NCBI RefSeq assembly: GCF_932294415.1
Contig: NC_065538.1
Location: 16,077,830 to 16,141,829, forward strand
DNA length: 64,000 nucleotides
Direction: 5' to 3'
Source: Quercus robur
Taxonomy: Eukaryota; Streptophyta; Magnoliopsida; Fagales; Fagaceae
Both the position numbers and the translations under genes were made by a program. Positions 1-11,987 of the stretch are shown one piece after another; positions within the stretch are counted from its first letter, which is position 1, and the number at the start of each line of letters is the position of its first letter. The notes below the pieces were generated by a model. It did not search any database. It was given only the letters and a program-made list of their open reading frames with translations, and had not been told where the DNA came from.

Positions 1-202
1 TTTTCTGCTAGTCCACAATCTATGCTTATGAAGCCTGAGACATACAGAACAATTCCTCAGCTTGTTAACCAGATAACCAAAAATTAATTGAATAATATTC
101 CAGGACTTAGATTATCATACCCGATTGATCCTGAGCTTGAACCAAAAGAATGAGAGCCAAACCACCAAACAATGCAGGGATGAAATTTTTGAACCGCCCC
201 AT
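1..202 (-). CDS. Malectin-like LRR receptor kinase, N-terminal fragment (partial, runs off left edge)
   Basis: Plasma-membrane receptor kinase of the malectin-like/LRR-I type, of which only the N-terminus is in the window. Exon 1 is 202-121 on the minus strand: Met at 202, then a hydrophobic signal peptide (core FGGLALILLV) ending QAQDQS. A GT donor follows at 120-119, an 86-bp intron, and an AG acceptor at 36-35. Exon 2 (34-1) continues in phase as GFISIDCGLAE. The string QDQSGFISIDCG is the hallmark start of the malectin-like ectodomain in this family; malectin repeats, LRRs, the membrane segment and the kinase would lie beyond the window. An upstream in-frame ATG at 289 exists, but the signal peptide argues for the Met at 202. 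Family assignment is strong; substrate or ligand cannot be judged. Confidence 0.82.
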
Positions 203-2359
203 CACAATGTAAACTTCTTGCTTATTGGAACAATGTGGGCATATCTTTGCTGCCATCTTGTACTTTATACTGACAAAGTACACTACCAAACGAATTAGTG
301 TAGTTTTAGCAGCCTAGTCAAAGTCTACTGTCCTTGCAATAGCAAAGTCAACTGTCCATGTTACAAGAAGGGTTACCTTTCCAGTCTTTGTTTGTTTCTT
401 TTTTATTATTATTTTTAGAAAAATTCTTAGTTTCATTTTAGACACACAAATGTGTGCAATGTTGTAAATGGAATTTAATCAGATTTCCCTTGGAAAATAA
501 GTTATTTTATTAGTTAAATTAATTGGAATTCAAAATTCTTTTGCATGTTGAGAGCTCATCAAATTGTTTAATTCAAATGTGATGCTTAGCAGAGATGCAA
601 TGTACCTAGAAATTTACTTTATTATGATTTCCAAAAATGGGGACAAAAATCCCCTCCAAGTCAATGAGAAAAATGTTAACACGCAATATGTTAATATGCA
701 TAATACTCTTTGAAGTCTGACCTTATTATGGAAAACCTAACACAGCAATTGAAGCGTGTGAAAGGGGGTTGATTATTTTTGTCACTGATAACAGACACAA
801 CTTCTTTCCATGTCCCATTGCAAACAGGGCATACTTTCATTCAATGGGAGTTTCCAAGCAAAAGCAGGTAAGTCTATACTTCCAATCAATGACAAAATCC
901 TAGCGCCAGTGTTTGGGGCATGTAAGACTCATAACTCGACAATTTCAATTGTTAAAATAATCTTTATGTCAGAATAGAATCAAAGCCAAGGTTGGTCGAA
1001 TATTGAGTTCCGCTTAGGTTAGCTTTTCTGTTTACGCGCTACTAAGCGGCGCACAAGATCTTAGACAGGTTTCATCTCCTTTTGAGAACACCTTCTTACT
1101 AGTAGGGGCTAAGCCTGATGCAAATATACCAAAAGAGAAGATATATAGTGTTGATTCTACGAAGAGTGGATTCGACACATGTATTATGGCTCAATAATTT
1201 AGTTTATAATGAGGAATAGGATATGTTCATTCTTTTTGTGTTCACATAATACAAATAATAAGTTATGTATATTTTGAATTGTTTGTCATTTTTTTTTTCC
1301 CTTTAGTAAATTAGCACCAAGACATACATTAGTGCAAGGAGCACATACCAGCCATCTTCCTCGAACTAATTGTAGGGAGTAGATCAGTAGGAAGTAAATG
1401 AAAAAAGCTAAGTGGAGGCATATGAGTTTCTCCAATGACTCTCAAGTGCATGGACAATTTCCATCTTATTTTCCGTGGTCTTTACCAAATAGCCCCACTT
1501 TTGAAGAATTTTTATTAAAAATGTCGTGGATTTATTGTTTGACTTGCTAAAGTGTACGGTTTAATTTGAAAATGTCAACAGTATTCTCGAGTTTTCTAAT
1601 ACGAAAAAGATTTTGATTTTGAGCCTCTCTCTTGTCTCTCCCAAGTAAACAAAAGAAAAGTTTAATTTGAAAATATGAATATATGGCCAGATTTTAGATG
1701 AAAATAAACTTAAAGGTAAGTTATTCCTTTATTTTTTAGTAAAATTAGAAACTAACTTTTTTTTTTTTTTTAAACTTAAACATAGCCCCAAGGTTGTTCA
1801 GAGCTCTATCACATAACGAGGTTTCTCACATGACGATCTTATTAGATATCTCTCACAACATGTGAAATCCATATATAGCAATTGCGTATTTCATTTTTTT
1901 TAATTTTTAAATTTTGGAGAATTTCTCACTTGTAATTTTGCTCCATTAGCTACTCTTATCATTTTCTGTTAAGGAAAGAAGACCAAGAAAAGGCCAAGAT
2001 AAGCATCAAAAACATCCGCTAGGTATCTTAAAATTATTGTACGTAAGGTAGCTATCAAATTCTTCCAGTCAATTTATGCTGCTAGACGAGTATATTATAT
2101 GTCATTATGTGATTGTGTAATGTCGGTGCCCAATTGCCAGTATAAAACAAAGATAATCAACTTGCTATTGGTTGACCAATTACTATTTCGTTTTTATAGT
2201 CCTCTTAAAAAAAAATTAAAAAAATTATTTTCAAGAACTTTGTGGCCTAAATTTGTCGTTTGAGCATGGAGGTGTCAGTTTCTATAGTTGGATCGGAACT
2301 GACTGTAACCAGCGTGATGGGCGGGGTACAATATTATTATAAAACTAAAATAAAAAATA
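203..2359. other. Intergenic, no gene seen
   Basis: AT-rich sequence upstream of the receptor-kinase start. No conserved reading frame, RNA gene or clear repeat boundary was recognised. The first ~150 bases should contain the promoter and 5' leader of the kinase, but no convincing TATA position stands out. Confidence 0.5.
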
Positions 2360-2682
2360 CTAGCCTCATCACACGCACTTCGTACGTGTGATGAGGCTTT
2401 TTTTTTTTTTTAGTGGTCCTATTTTGTTGGAAAAAAAACTGTGTTTTTTTATTTTATATTTATAATTTTTATTTTGAAAATCTAATTTATAAGTGAATAA
2501 ATCAATTTGAAAATTAATAGAAGAGTAGTCCTATTTTTAGGCAATATTTAGTGGGAGTTAGAGTTACATTTTTACCGAATTGTCCTTTAGTTTTGTCTCT
2601 ACTTAAACATAAAAATGTAGGGGTATTTTTGAACTAAAAAATGATAATCCAAACAGGGGAAGCCCTTAAATAATAGTATAGA
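2360..2682 (-). mobile_element. Helitron-like non-autonomous element
   Basis: Read on the minus strand the element begins TCTATACTATTATTTAAG after a host A (2683) and ends with a hairpin followed by CTAG before a host T (2359). That is the Helitron arrangement: 5' TC, 3' stem-loop, CTRR, insertion between A and T, no TIR or target duplication. The hairpin arms, GCCTCATCACACG and its complement, are perfect 13-mers at 2363-2375 and 2385-2397 with a 9-nt loop. Length is 323 bp with no coding capacity. The hairpin abuts CTAG rather than lying about 10 nt upstream, which is slightly atypical. A second copy lies at about 18055-18351. Confidence 0.68.
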
Positions 2683-3692
2683 TGACAATATTTTTTTTTT
2701 TTAAATAGATATTAAAACCATCCATATATTATTGGTAGGTGTTGAAATTTTTTTTTAGTAGATGCAAATATCTAGAGCTCGTTCATTTATGCAATACAAC
2801 AAGTGATCAATCATTTGTAGAGACTGGCAAGTTGAAAATATATCCAGACACATCCCATATCATCCCACCATGCTATATTCCTCTCTGTTTCGTAATTTAA
2901 AAAAATTAATTAATTAATAAAGCATTCCATAAAATTTAAAGGAAAAAAAAAAAAAAAAAAGAGTTGTTGACTCAACATTTCAATCCACCCGTTTTGGTTG
3001 AGTTGAAAGTTTCTCCACTCTTTTCGCTTACCTACCGTATACTGATTAAGTAATGGCTACAGTGGAGTATGGGGTTTGATAAAATAAAAAATTTATATTT
3101 ATATTTGATAGATTAAAATGTGCATTTTAATCTATCAAATTTATACAATATGTCATTTAAGGTTTGCATCATTCAGTAGTATTTCTTCTTCTTTTTTATT
3201 TATTTATTTATTTTATACTCATAAACTTGGCAATTCTGTAGTTCATAATCTGGCTAAGTATACAAGACATACTAGAGATTTATCAGTGTGGATGAAAGAT
3301 GTTTCTGCCCACTTTTATGATGTTCTTTTGGCCAACGATAATTAGTTTTTTTTCTAATAAATTTCCCAGTTTTCTTTCAAGAAAAAAAAAAAATTTTTTT
3401 GAAAGAAAGGGGGAGAAACTAGAAATGTTGTCCTAAATTCTCAAATTAACCCCTACATTCCAAACATGTAATTAATCAACAGTTGCTTAAGTTTAGATTC
3501 AACAATTTGGTTGATAACAAAAATATCACCGCAATCCAAAAATAGTATAAAAAAAATGCATAAAACAAACACAAGGAATTTCGTAAAGAGTGAAATTTTT
3601 TGAAAAACTCTTCCAATTCTGTAGCCTACCCTACTCGAGAATTAACTACAGAATAATATTAGCTAAAATAGTCTGTACTTATAAAACCTTTT
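2683..3692. other. Intergenic, low-complexity AT-rich
   Basis: Contains poly-A/poly-T runs (for example 2942-2960) and no credible gene. A reading frame at 3118-3345 has no recognisable similarity and very biased composition, so it is not called. Confidence 0.45.
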
Positions 3693-3700
3693 CTCAACAT

Positions 3701-4390
3701 CATGATTTTCAGACCCAGACCGTTCAAAGAACCGGAGAAGGGAGAGGTTCAAGGTTTTTAAGGTCGGACTGAGGTCCAACTAAGGTCTAACCATAATGAC
3801 GTCAAAATTAATTTAATATTAATTAAAATACAAATAAATGTATTAAATGTGAAAAAATATGAAAATTTACCCTTAAAAAAATATCATGCAATTGAAACAA
3901 CTTTCCAATGTATTTTCGTTATTTTTATAAAGTGAATAGAAAATAATAAATATAAACAAGCTTTAAAAAATTGTATTTATTAATCTTTTAAATAAAAAAT
4001 GCATTTCAATTTAAAATAAAATCATTTTTAACATAAATTTACAATTTTCATATTCATATTTATTGATGTGAAAGAATAATTCTTGAAAAAAAAATTAGAA
4101 AATACTATTAAGTAAATAGTGATAATATTAAATCCAAAACTATTAATCTTGTAAAATTAAAATAAATAAAATATAAATGTCAAGGACACAAGGAAGTTTA
4201 CTAGTCCAGTGGGTAGCGAGTTGGACAAAAGTCCAAAACTCGTAGGAGGTCGCTAGTTATATGCCTGGAGCATGCATTTTTCCTAACTAAATTTCAGGAC
4301 CCATTTTCTCTTGCTAAAGAATCGGATTGGGGTCCAGGTCACGGATGCTCGGGTCAGACCGTCCAGTCCAATCCGGATTTAACAACCTTG
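3701..4390. mobile_element. hAT-like non-autonomous transposon with 8-bp target duplication
   Basis: The octamer CTCAACAT occurs perfectly at 3693-3700 and again at 4391-4398, exactly flanking this 690-bp segment. The ends are imperfect inverted repeats: the left end reads CATGATTTTCAGACCCAGAC and the complement of the right end reads CAAGGTTGTTAAATCCGGAT. Inside the left end a second stretch (about 3751) reads CAAGGTTTTTAAGGTCGGA, closer to the right terminus. An 8-bp duplication and CA-starting termini fit the hAT superfamily; no transposase is present. The interior at 4196-4290 contains a tRNA-like stretch (see findings). Superfamily assignment is inferred; the boundaries are directly visible. 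Confidence 0.66.
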
Positions 4391-4398
4391 CTCAACAT

Positions 4399-4879
4399 AC
4401 TAAACATATAACATGACCATATTTCTAAATTTTCATAATGAATTTCAATTTTAATATTTTTCTAGATTAAATTTAGGTATCTTTTCTATTTGGGATCTCA
4501 ATGCTACAAAAGATGTCTTGCTATAGTTGTGTCAAAACTAATTTGTATATGGTATACTCTATGTCTTCTTCAATTTACCATGGTAGATGATTAATTTTGA
4601 TAAATGTCAGGTTTTGAGCAGTATAATATATGTCGGTTTGAGATTCATATTTACAATTTTTTGAAGCAAGATCCATGAGGATTTTCTTTTCTTTTATTAA
4701 TATTGCAAAAGATGCTGATAATGAGTTGGCAAATTTCAAAGCATGGTTTTACTATGTTTATTATAAATCCTTAGACCCAAAAGTATGTTCCAACTTCGAC
4801 CATTATTTCATGAAATATATGTATCTTCTATTTAATGTTGTTGACAATTTCTAATTTTTATAGGATCTTTCTTTAAGAA
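4399..4879. other. Intergenic, nothing recognised
   Basis: AT-rich sequence without a gene or repeat structure that I can support. Confidence 0.45.
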
Positions 4880-6140
4880 ACGGCAGTGATACATAATGAG
4901 AAGTCTTTATAACCCAATGGCATTGGTTTATTTTGATGTTGAGAACTTTAGAGCCCCAAAAAATAAAACCAATGCTATTTCTTATGACCTCAGTGTTTTT
5001 TTATTCCTTGATTTAATGATTGATTTTTTTTTCTTTCTCGATTCCCTTCAAAGTGTTTGAAGAAATGCTTGGACCGAATGCATTTGATTGGGTTTTACTA
5101 AATTTTGCAGATTGATTTTGGCTTAGGGAATATATTTTTTTATTATTAAAGCAAAGTCACACTCAAAAGCTATTAGTTGCATGGTAAGTGGCGGTATACA
5201 GTGAGAAAACGTTAGAAACCAGTGTCATTAGTTTATTTTGTTGTTGAGGACTAGGGATGTACATGGGTTGAATTGGGTCAGGTTAAAAGGCTTTTTCAAT
5301 CCAACCCACCATGGTCGGGTTTAAAAAAAATTTATAACCCAACCAACCCAGCCCATTACAAGAGTCCAACTCAATTCGATCACTTGACTCACATTGGACC
5401 TATGGATTGGACAGTTTTTTATTTTTAATTCAGCATTAGAACGGTATAAACACAAATAAGAGCAATTTTATAGCCATATAAACCTGAGTACAGCACCAAA
5501 CCAACATAAACTACTTTATTAGTGCTTCAAAGTTCAAATCAACTTAGCTAAGAAACAATATAAACATGAACTAGTTTTATTATTCTATAATTAGTAGGAT
5601 ATCATATAGTTCTAGATATTCCAACTCAATTGATAAACAAAAGAGTAAATAATAAAATTATATAATATATTTTTTTAATATATATTAAATATAGGGGGGT
5701 CAAGTTAAGTTAGGCGAATTTGTGAATCTGTTGACCTGCACCTAACCCGACCCACCATAAAAAAATAAAAAAATAATTTTACAATCCAACCCAACCTATT
5801 AACTCTTAAAAATTAACTAGACCTAGTGAATTGGATTAGATCAAGTCAGTTTTGGCAGATCGATGGATTGGTGACTTTAGAATTATTAAAAAAGAAAAAA
5901 CAATTTCTTTTGAACTTGGTTTTTAATTTTTTTGGTTTAATGACTGATTACTATTTTCTTTAGTTTTTCAATACTTATGATTTTTTTTCTTTGGTTTCTC
6001 AATTCCCTTCAAAGTGTTGAAGAAATACTTAAAACAAATACGTTTAATTGGGTTTTACTGATTGTTGTAGATTGGTTTTGGTTTTAGGAATTATATTTTT
6101 CCCTATTAGCAGAGCAAAGTCACACTCAAAGAGCTGTTAT
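4880..6140 (+). repeat. Direct duplication, second copy split by an insertion
   Basis: Copy A (about 4880-5190) and copy B (about 5191-6140) share long blocks in the same order. Shared markers are ATTCCCTTCAAAGTGT (5043 and 6002), GATTGGGTTTTACT or AATTGGGTTTTACT, and GCAAAGTCACACTCAAA (5152 and 6114). Copy B is interrupted between its GAGGACT and GACTTTAG blocks by about 620 bp absent from copy A. The duplicated unit has no recognised coding function. Confidence 0.65.
5248..5865. mobile_element. Insertion inside the duplicated unit, unclassified
   Basis: Copy A reads continuously through TTGAGAACTTTAG, whereas copy B reads TTGAGGACT, then this segment, then TTGGTGACTTTAG. The short repeat GACT (possibly 8-9 bp with mismatches) at both junctions looks like a target duplication. 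The segment starts AGGGATGTACATGGGTTG and contains GGTTGGGTT-like and complementary AACCCAACC-like stretches near both ends. This resembles dispersed non-autonomous plant elements but I cannot place it in a superfamily. Confidence 0.5.
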
Positions 6141-6170
6141 GTGAATTTTGTTGAAAAAATTGTGAAGTAT

Positions 6171-6792
6171 TGTATTAGTAAGAAGATTATCATTTTTTTT
6201 ATTATTACAATAAGAAGATTATCATTTTAGTATGCAGTTGAATCTAAAGCAATTAGGGCTTTTTAGTCTATCCTATGTGATGCACGAATTAACGACTAGT
6301 TAAATACTTATATTAAAAAAAATGAAAAACAAAAAAGTAATTTGCAATTAATATACTATTCATCTAAAATTGTTATCATTGTTAAGGTTGAGCCCTCCTA
6401 CACCTACTTGTAACCTGGGTTTTGTTGGGTTGAAGAATGCAAACACAATATTGATTCTTCTTCGATTCCAAGGTAATTAGAATTCTGAGGTTACTTTAGT
6501 TACGGAAGTAACATTGTTAATTTCCTCATAATTCACGTAGTAGATTCGTGATAATCCTAATCTAGATTCTCCTAAAAAAAAAAAAAAAACACTCCTAATC
6601 TAATCCAAACACCAAATTCTCCGAAGAATACTCAGCCTATGCTACAAAGAACTCTCTCTCTCTTTCTCCTTAATAGAACAAAAGTTTTATCGGGGGATTT
6701 AAACTCTAAATGTTTTCCTTAAAAAACACAAGGAGATGTTATCAGGCCTAGGGTTTTCCTCACTCCGATAGAGCACCGCAGCGAGTGAAGAC
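6171..6792. other. Upstream region of F-box copy 1
   Basis: No separate gene. A CT-rich stretch (6652-6668) lies shortly before the F-box start and may have been 5' leader. Confidence 0.4.
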
Positions 6793-8125
6793 ATGTTTTC
6801 CAATCCATCTTTCCAATCTAGGAAGATGGTTATTCAAAGGAAGCAGAGGGTCCACAAGCTCGATTACTCTCCGGTTAGTATTGATGCATTCGATCTTATA
6901 TCACAGCTGCCTAAACACATCATTCAACACATCCTCTTCTTCATGCCTTCAAAAAACGCAGCTCGTACTAGTGTCTTGTCAAAGACGTGGCGACGAGCAT
7001 GGATTTCGCTCCCTATGTGTGATTTCGGTTGCGTTCAATTTTGTTTGTCTCGTCAACATTATGAAACTGAGTTTGTGAATAGAGTTGATGAAGCTCTAGT
7101 AATACTCAAGGAGCAGAAGGTACTTGTCAGAGAATTCAAGTCGAGAATGAAAATTCGTGATACTATAGATGCATCTTGTATCGATAATTGGATGCAATTA
7201 CTCATGAAAAATCACATTAAAATTAAAAGCTAGACCTTGGAATTGAAGGCCAAGAAAATATCAAAAGCTATACTTTGCCTAGGACTGTTTTTGGTGCTGA
7301 AGCATTAACCGTATTGAAGTTAAGAGGTTGTAAGCTGGTGGATTCCTTATTCTGCGACGACAATGGAAAGTTTACTGTTTTGCGAGAACTGTCTATAGAG
7401 GAAATGGATGTTTATCCAAGTGAATGGAAGAGAGTACAGAAGCTCCTATAGTCCTATCTTGCTGCCCTTCGCTGGAGGCACTTACTGTGGACATGTTCCC
7501 AAGGAGTTACATTGGAAGGTGCAAAAGCTCTCTTCAACTTGTCAATGTTCCCAAGCTTAAAAAGGCATATTTAAGAAATGTTCAAAAGATTAGGATTGAA
7601 GCACCTACACTCGGAACTCTCTACTGTGAAGGCTGGATCCGTGCCAAATTGGATTTGAATTTGATTGCACGCAATAATGTAAAGGAGCTGGAAATTAAAG
7701 GGTTCAGACTTACAAAGAAATTCTTCCAAGAGCTTAATTCTAAATTTCCTCTTCTTGAAGACTTAGCAGTGTTGTTCGACTCCAAAGATATTGATTTTTC
7801 AAGCCATCGACTTATGAGGTTACATTTGCATCATTACTCTGATTCTTCACCAACTGTTAAGACCAATTGTGAAAATCTGCGTTCCTTCAAATATAGTGGC
7901 ACGTCAACACCATCAATAATTCTTGTCAATTCTTCAAGTCTACAAGAAATTGAACACAATCTGTTCAATGACTATCAAATAACCATGCGATGGTTACTTT
8001 GGTTGAGACGATATGTTGGAAACTTTCAGCAGAGTTCTAAACTTTTGGTGTACTGTCATTCCACTTCCATCGGTAAGTACACAATTAAATGGAAACACAC
8101 ACACACACACACATACATACATACA

Positions 8126-8168
<43 letters not shown>

Positions 8169-8790
8169 ATTTACTTTCTCAATTATAGTGATCATAAGCT
8201 AAGCACTCTGATACCATATTTTCCCTTTCCTATTTATTAAATTTATCAAATAAACTCCTAGTTTACTGTTTTGATACACAGTTAATCAGATATGAGGCGG
8301 AATTAAATGAAGAAAGCATTCCTCCAAGACCAAATATTAAGCATTTGATGTTGTCTAATGCTCCAATATTAGAAGATTACACCGCTCTTATAGATGGCCT
8401 GTTATGGAGTTGTCATCCAAAGATATTATCAGCACATTCGAATCCTGAGAGCAAATTCATAAAGGTATACATTTTGTAATGAAAAGAAAACTGTTTATTA
8501 TTTATAAGTGAGAAATTTTTGTTCGGTTTACGAGTATCATGCTGACTATTGAATTTCTTTTGATTTATATTATAGCCCTTGTACGAGACCTTAATGAGCA
8601 GAGAAAAAAAGCCAAAGTGCTGCAGTGGCTTCAACACCAAATGTTGACGTCATTACTTAAACGCTGTGAAATTAATTAATCACTCTGGTATGAGATATAG
8701 AGGAGTATGGGTGCCTCAGAGCAAAGCGTTATCCGATTCATTTCTAACTGCTGAAGTATATTGAAGTATAACTTTTAAGCTTGAATGGTA
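6793..8790 (+). pseudogene. F-box/LRR protein pseudogene (copy 1)
   Basis: F-box proteins are SCF ubiquitin-ligase substrate receptors. The N-terminus from ATG 6793 has a good F-box (about residues 32-75; ISQLPKHIIQHILFFMP, then KTWRRAWISLP), followed by LRR-like repeats of the plant F-box/LRR group that ends in a GLLWSCHPK-type motif. Splice sites match copy 3: donor after 8072, exon 8282-8464, last exon from 8576. It is broken in several places. A +1 shift near 7215 creates a stop where copy 3 reads ETLDLG. A second shift lies near 7445 (stop TAG 7448-7450 in the old frame). TGA at 8645-8647 stands where copy 3 has a Trp codon. Intron 1 holds a microsatellite. Homology decays after about 8790. 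A truncated N-terminal product is conceivable but unlikely to be functional. Confidence 0.8.
8094..8166. repeat. Compound microsatellite (AC)n-(ATAC)n-(AT)n
   Basis: Lies in the first intron of F-box copy 1, immediately after the splice donor at 8073. Copy 3 lacks it at the corresponding position. Confidence 0.95.
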
Positions 8791-9059
8791 ATTAGAATAT
8801 TAATATTCATTTATTGACTTCTTTTTTTCTTATTTTAAGCTGGTTTATTTATTTATTTTTTTTTTTTTTGAAACTGACGTGATATTTTAAAGCAAGTCTA
8901 ATTATGAATGTGAATGACAATCAAGCTATAAATACTTTTTCTGTCACAACTCTTTGAAATTACTGTTATATTTTCTCAATTACCACTATTAGAAGTTACT
9001 TTTTTATGTACTTTCTTTTCGCCTTTATATTTCTTCATTCTCAGTGGCTCTTACAGTCT

Positions 9060-9600
9060 ACGAGTCCTCTAGTGTAGTTGCAAATTGCCAAGGATCGGAC
9101 ACTCCACTTGTATGTAGGCTCTTAATTTCGGTTAAAGTGATTAGCAAAATCAATTTTTGGAACCCCATCTTTCCTGCTTGAATCATTGCCTCCCCTGTAA
9201 CCATCTATATTGCAGCTAATTCTGCCAGCAAATATTGTTGCCAATGCGCCTGTACAATAATCAATTCTTCACAATCTTCCAATGCTTTGCCACATTTTGG
9301 ACATATGTTTACTTTTTAGTTAAATTTGATTCTTTGTACCTGCCACCCAAATACTTATATTAACAGAGTTTCAAAACTGCCTTCATGAAGAACCTGATTT
9401 CTATGCAACCATAGGTTCCACGGGGCATTGAAAACAATCCCAACTAGATGGAATGAAGAAATTGTTATCCAAGAGCTCATACTAACAAAATCTAGCACAC
9501 CTATTCTTAGAGGTAGGTCTTAGTCTTACTCTTGAACATGATAATGAACAAATAAATGCTCCAACGTTTTATCTCCATGCATGATTAACATAGTTGGAAT
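9060..9600 (-). mobile_element. Decayed LINE 3' fragment (zinc-finger/RNase H region)
   Basis: Translated on the minus strand, disconnected frames give DKTLEHLFVH (the zf-RVT signature ETLDHLF...), then NLWLHRNQVLHEG (compare plant LINE tails, WxxRNxxxHEG), then a stretch with LAELAAI and MGFQKLIL that resembles the RNase H-like domain following plant LINE reverse transcriptases. Several stops and frame changes separate them. No poly-A tail or target duplication was found, so this is an old fragment. Confidence 0.5.
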
Positions 9601-10710
9601 CACATCTAATATATATGAATATTAAATGGTCGTGTAATAACTTTTAAAACTCCACCTTTAGTTTTATTTATTTTTAAGGAACGTACTATATCTTTCAATC
9701 CTTTTTGGGTTATCTTGATAATTAATTTTAACAGAAAAATGACTGAAGAATTTTGTTATGTATATCAAGGGCATCCAAACTTGAAGAAATTATGATGCAG
9801 ACTAGACAACATAGATTTTGCAAATTAAGTGATGAAAACTGAGCTTTAACTTTTATTCTTTCATTGAGTAGAGAGACAGAGAAATTCAAATGGTAGAAAA
9901 GTATTAGTAGAGATCATCAATGACAAAGATGGAATTACATGAAATTTGGTGACATACAGGGAAACGAAGTTAGGAGTAAAACTTGTAGCCTTTGGCTATG
10001 ATTGAGGCCGCTTTCAGCCAAATTCCTTTGTTAGGCAATTGAAATATGCATTTTTGCCGTTTTTAGTAATATTTATTTTTAATAACTTTTAATTTAAAAT
10101 TCAAAATAAGATATCGTCTATTTTAAGACATTTGTAGTTTTAATTTTTGCAATTATCTCAATTTTTCTGTTTTTAGTAAAAATTACTACTTTGCCAACTA
10201 ATTTTGTGATAATCTTGAATTAGGCTTTTCTAGGTGTTTTCATAGTTGCCCACGTTTTCTTTTTACAATCTAAGTATATTGTAGTTTTTCAGATTTATAG
10301 AAATACAGACTTTTGTCTATTGTTTTCTTATTGTTTCTCTTCGGTAGATTCCAGAACTCTATCATCTTATGGATTCAAGGAATTTCTCGTAGATTCAAGG
10401 TTTTGTTCCGAAGTTAACATGTTTAGTTTCTTTTTATTTAGAAAGTAACGTTTTTTTTTTTTTTTCCTTTTTTTTCTTGTAGCTTCTATGACATTAAATT
10501 AGAAGCTAAATTTTGGTTTTGTGGTTTCAAGTTTCAACCCTCACTTTTTTAAACACAACTTTCTTAAATTTCAAAATTTATAGATACAACCTTTCAAATA
10601 ACCTCATTTTTGAAACCCTGAAAAATAAATTGTATCAAGTTGAGAATTATTTACAATAATCAATAAAAAGAGTGAATGTAAGTTAGTGAATATTACAATA
10701 AGTTATGATA

Positions 10711-10753
<43 letters not shown>

Positions 10754-11570
10754 CAATTCTGAAATGATTGAAGGTATGGTGTATAGAAGTTGATATTAAG
10801 GAATTTACAAATGGAGTCATCATAGTCCAAGAATGTATCTTCTAGAAATCAATTACATGTATCTGTTCAAGTGATGATATGGAAATAAATTTTCAACAAA
10901 AAAAGATTGAGATTAAAATAAAAGAGAAACATGGAAACATTAAGAGGACTGAACCAAAAGGCCTAAAGCCTCCTTTGAAATTGTCTTCGCCAGTTTTCCA
11001 TAACCATTGCAATGAGATTTTCAATTGCAGACATTTCTATAATGAATTCATGGTATAAACTAATCTGGAGGCCCCACCAAAAGGCAAAGACAAGCACAAA
11101 ACCATGATTTTCAATCAAAAATTTAATGAGAAAACAAGATACATGAATTCAAAAATGCTCCTTTCCAAATATATTCAATAAAAGTAATCACATATAAGAA
11201 TTCTGATTTCCTTAACCTTAATTTCAAGTGCATGATCATGTTTCCATCTAGCAACCCATTGATGGAAGTCCGAAAATATAAAAGCTCAAAGTTAGGCGTA
11301 GAATCACGTACGCACCTATTAGGGAAAACCATAATGATATGTAGCTGCCTAAGATTGCCGTACTAATCTCGAATAGATAGAAATTTGTTAACAATTGCAA
11401 TTATTCATATTAAAATTTGACTCTAATTGGACAAAAATCTTAATAAGCTAAGAGGAATTAATCATGTGTCATAGGTTCCAATTAGATCAATTAGTAATTC
11501 TCTTGTTCCCAAATAAGAGATTTGAGATTTAAATTCCACCTACAATAAAAACCAATTAGTATCTTGGCCA
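9601..11570. other. Intergenic with low-complexity tracts
   Basis: No supported gene. It contains a poly-T tract (about 10449-10475) and an (AT)n tract. A short minus-strand reading frame ending near 10973 is discussed in the findings. Confidence 0.4.
10714..10751. repeat. (AT)n microsatellite
   Basis: About 19 uninterrupted AT units in otherwise unremarkable intergenic DNA. Confidence 0.95.
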
Positions 11571-11580
11571 AATAATATAG

Positions 11581-11977
11581 AACAAAGTTTCTCTCCAAAC
11601 TAGTTTGGAGAGAAACCCTTCAAACTCCTTGTATATCTTTATATTGAGTATGAATTTTGAAAATTTAACCACTAGTTTGTATGTTCTTATTCTATCCTTC
11701 ATGCTTGCAAAATTTCAAAAAATTCAAAGATCAATTGCTATGTCATCAAACAAATATTAAAATTTCAAGTTTTTGTGATTTAAAATTGTGTATAACAAAT
11801 AAGTTTATTGATCGAATATTAAATAACATCCGATTTGAACGAAATTTGATATACATGTTAAGAACATAAGGAATATGAAATTCAACGATTAGACTTTCAA
11901 AATTCACACCTCAAAAAGAGATATATGAGAAGTTTGAATAATTTATCTCCAAACTAGTTTGGAGAGAAACTTTGTTC
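11581..11977. mobile_element. MITE, Mutator-like by its 10-bp target duplication
   Basis: Perfect direct repeats AATAATATAG at 11571-11580 and 11978-11987 flank a 397-bp element. The ends are inverted: AACAAAGTTTCTCTCCAAAC on the left, and the complement of the right end reads GAACAAAGTTTCTCTCCAAA. A 9-11 bp duplication is typical of Mutator-like elements. The left end carries a perfect 30-bp palindrome (11587-11616). The interior, read on the minus strand, is related to the elements at 13745-14030 and 42101-42496. No coding capacity. Confidence 0.75.
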
Positions 11978-11987
11978 AATAATATAG

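Noticed and set aside
8129..8166. TATATA tracts as promoters (also other AT tracts)
   Set aside because: They are microsatellites without positional relation to a supported start.
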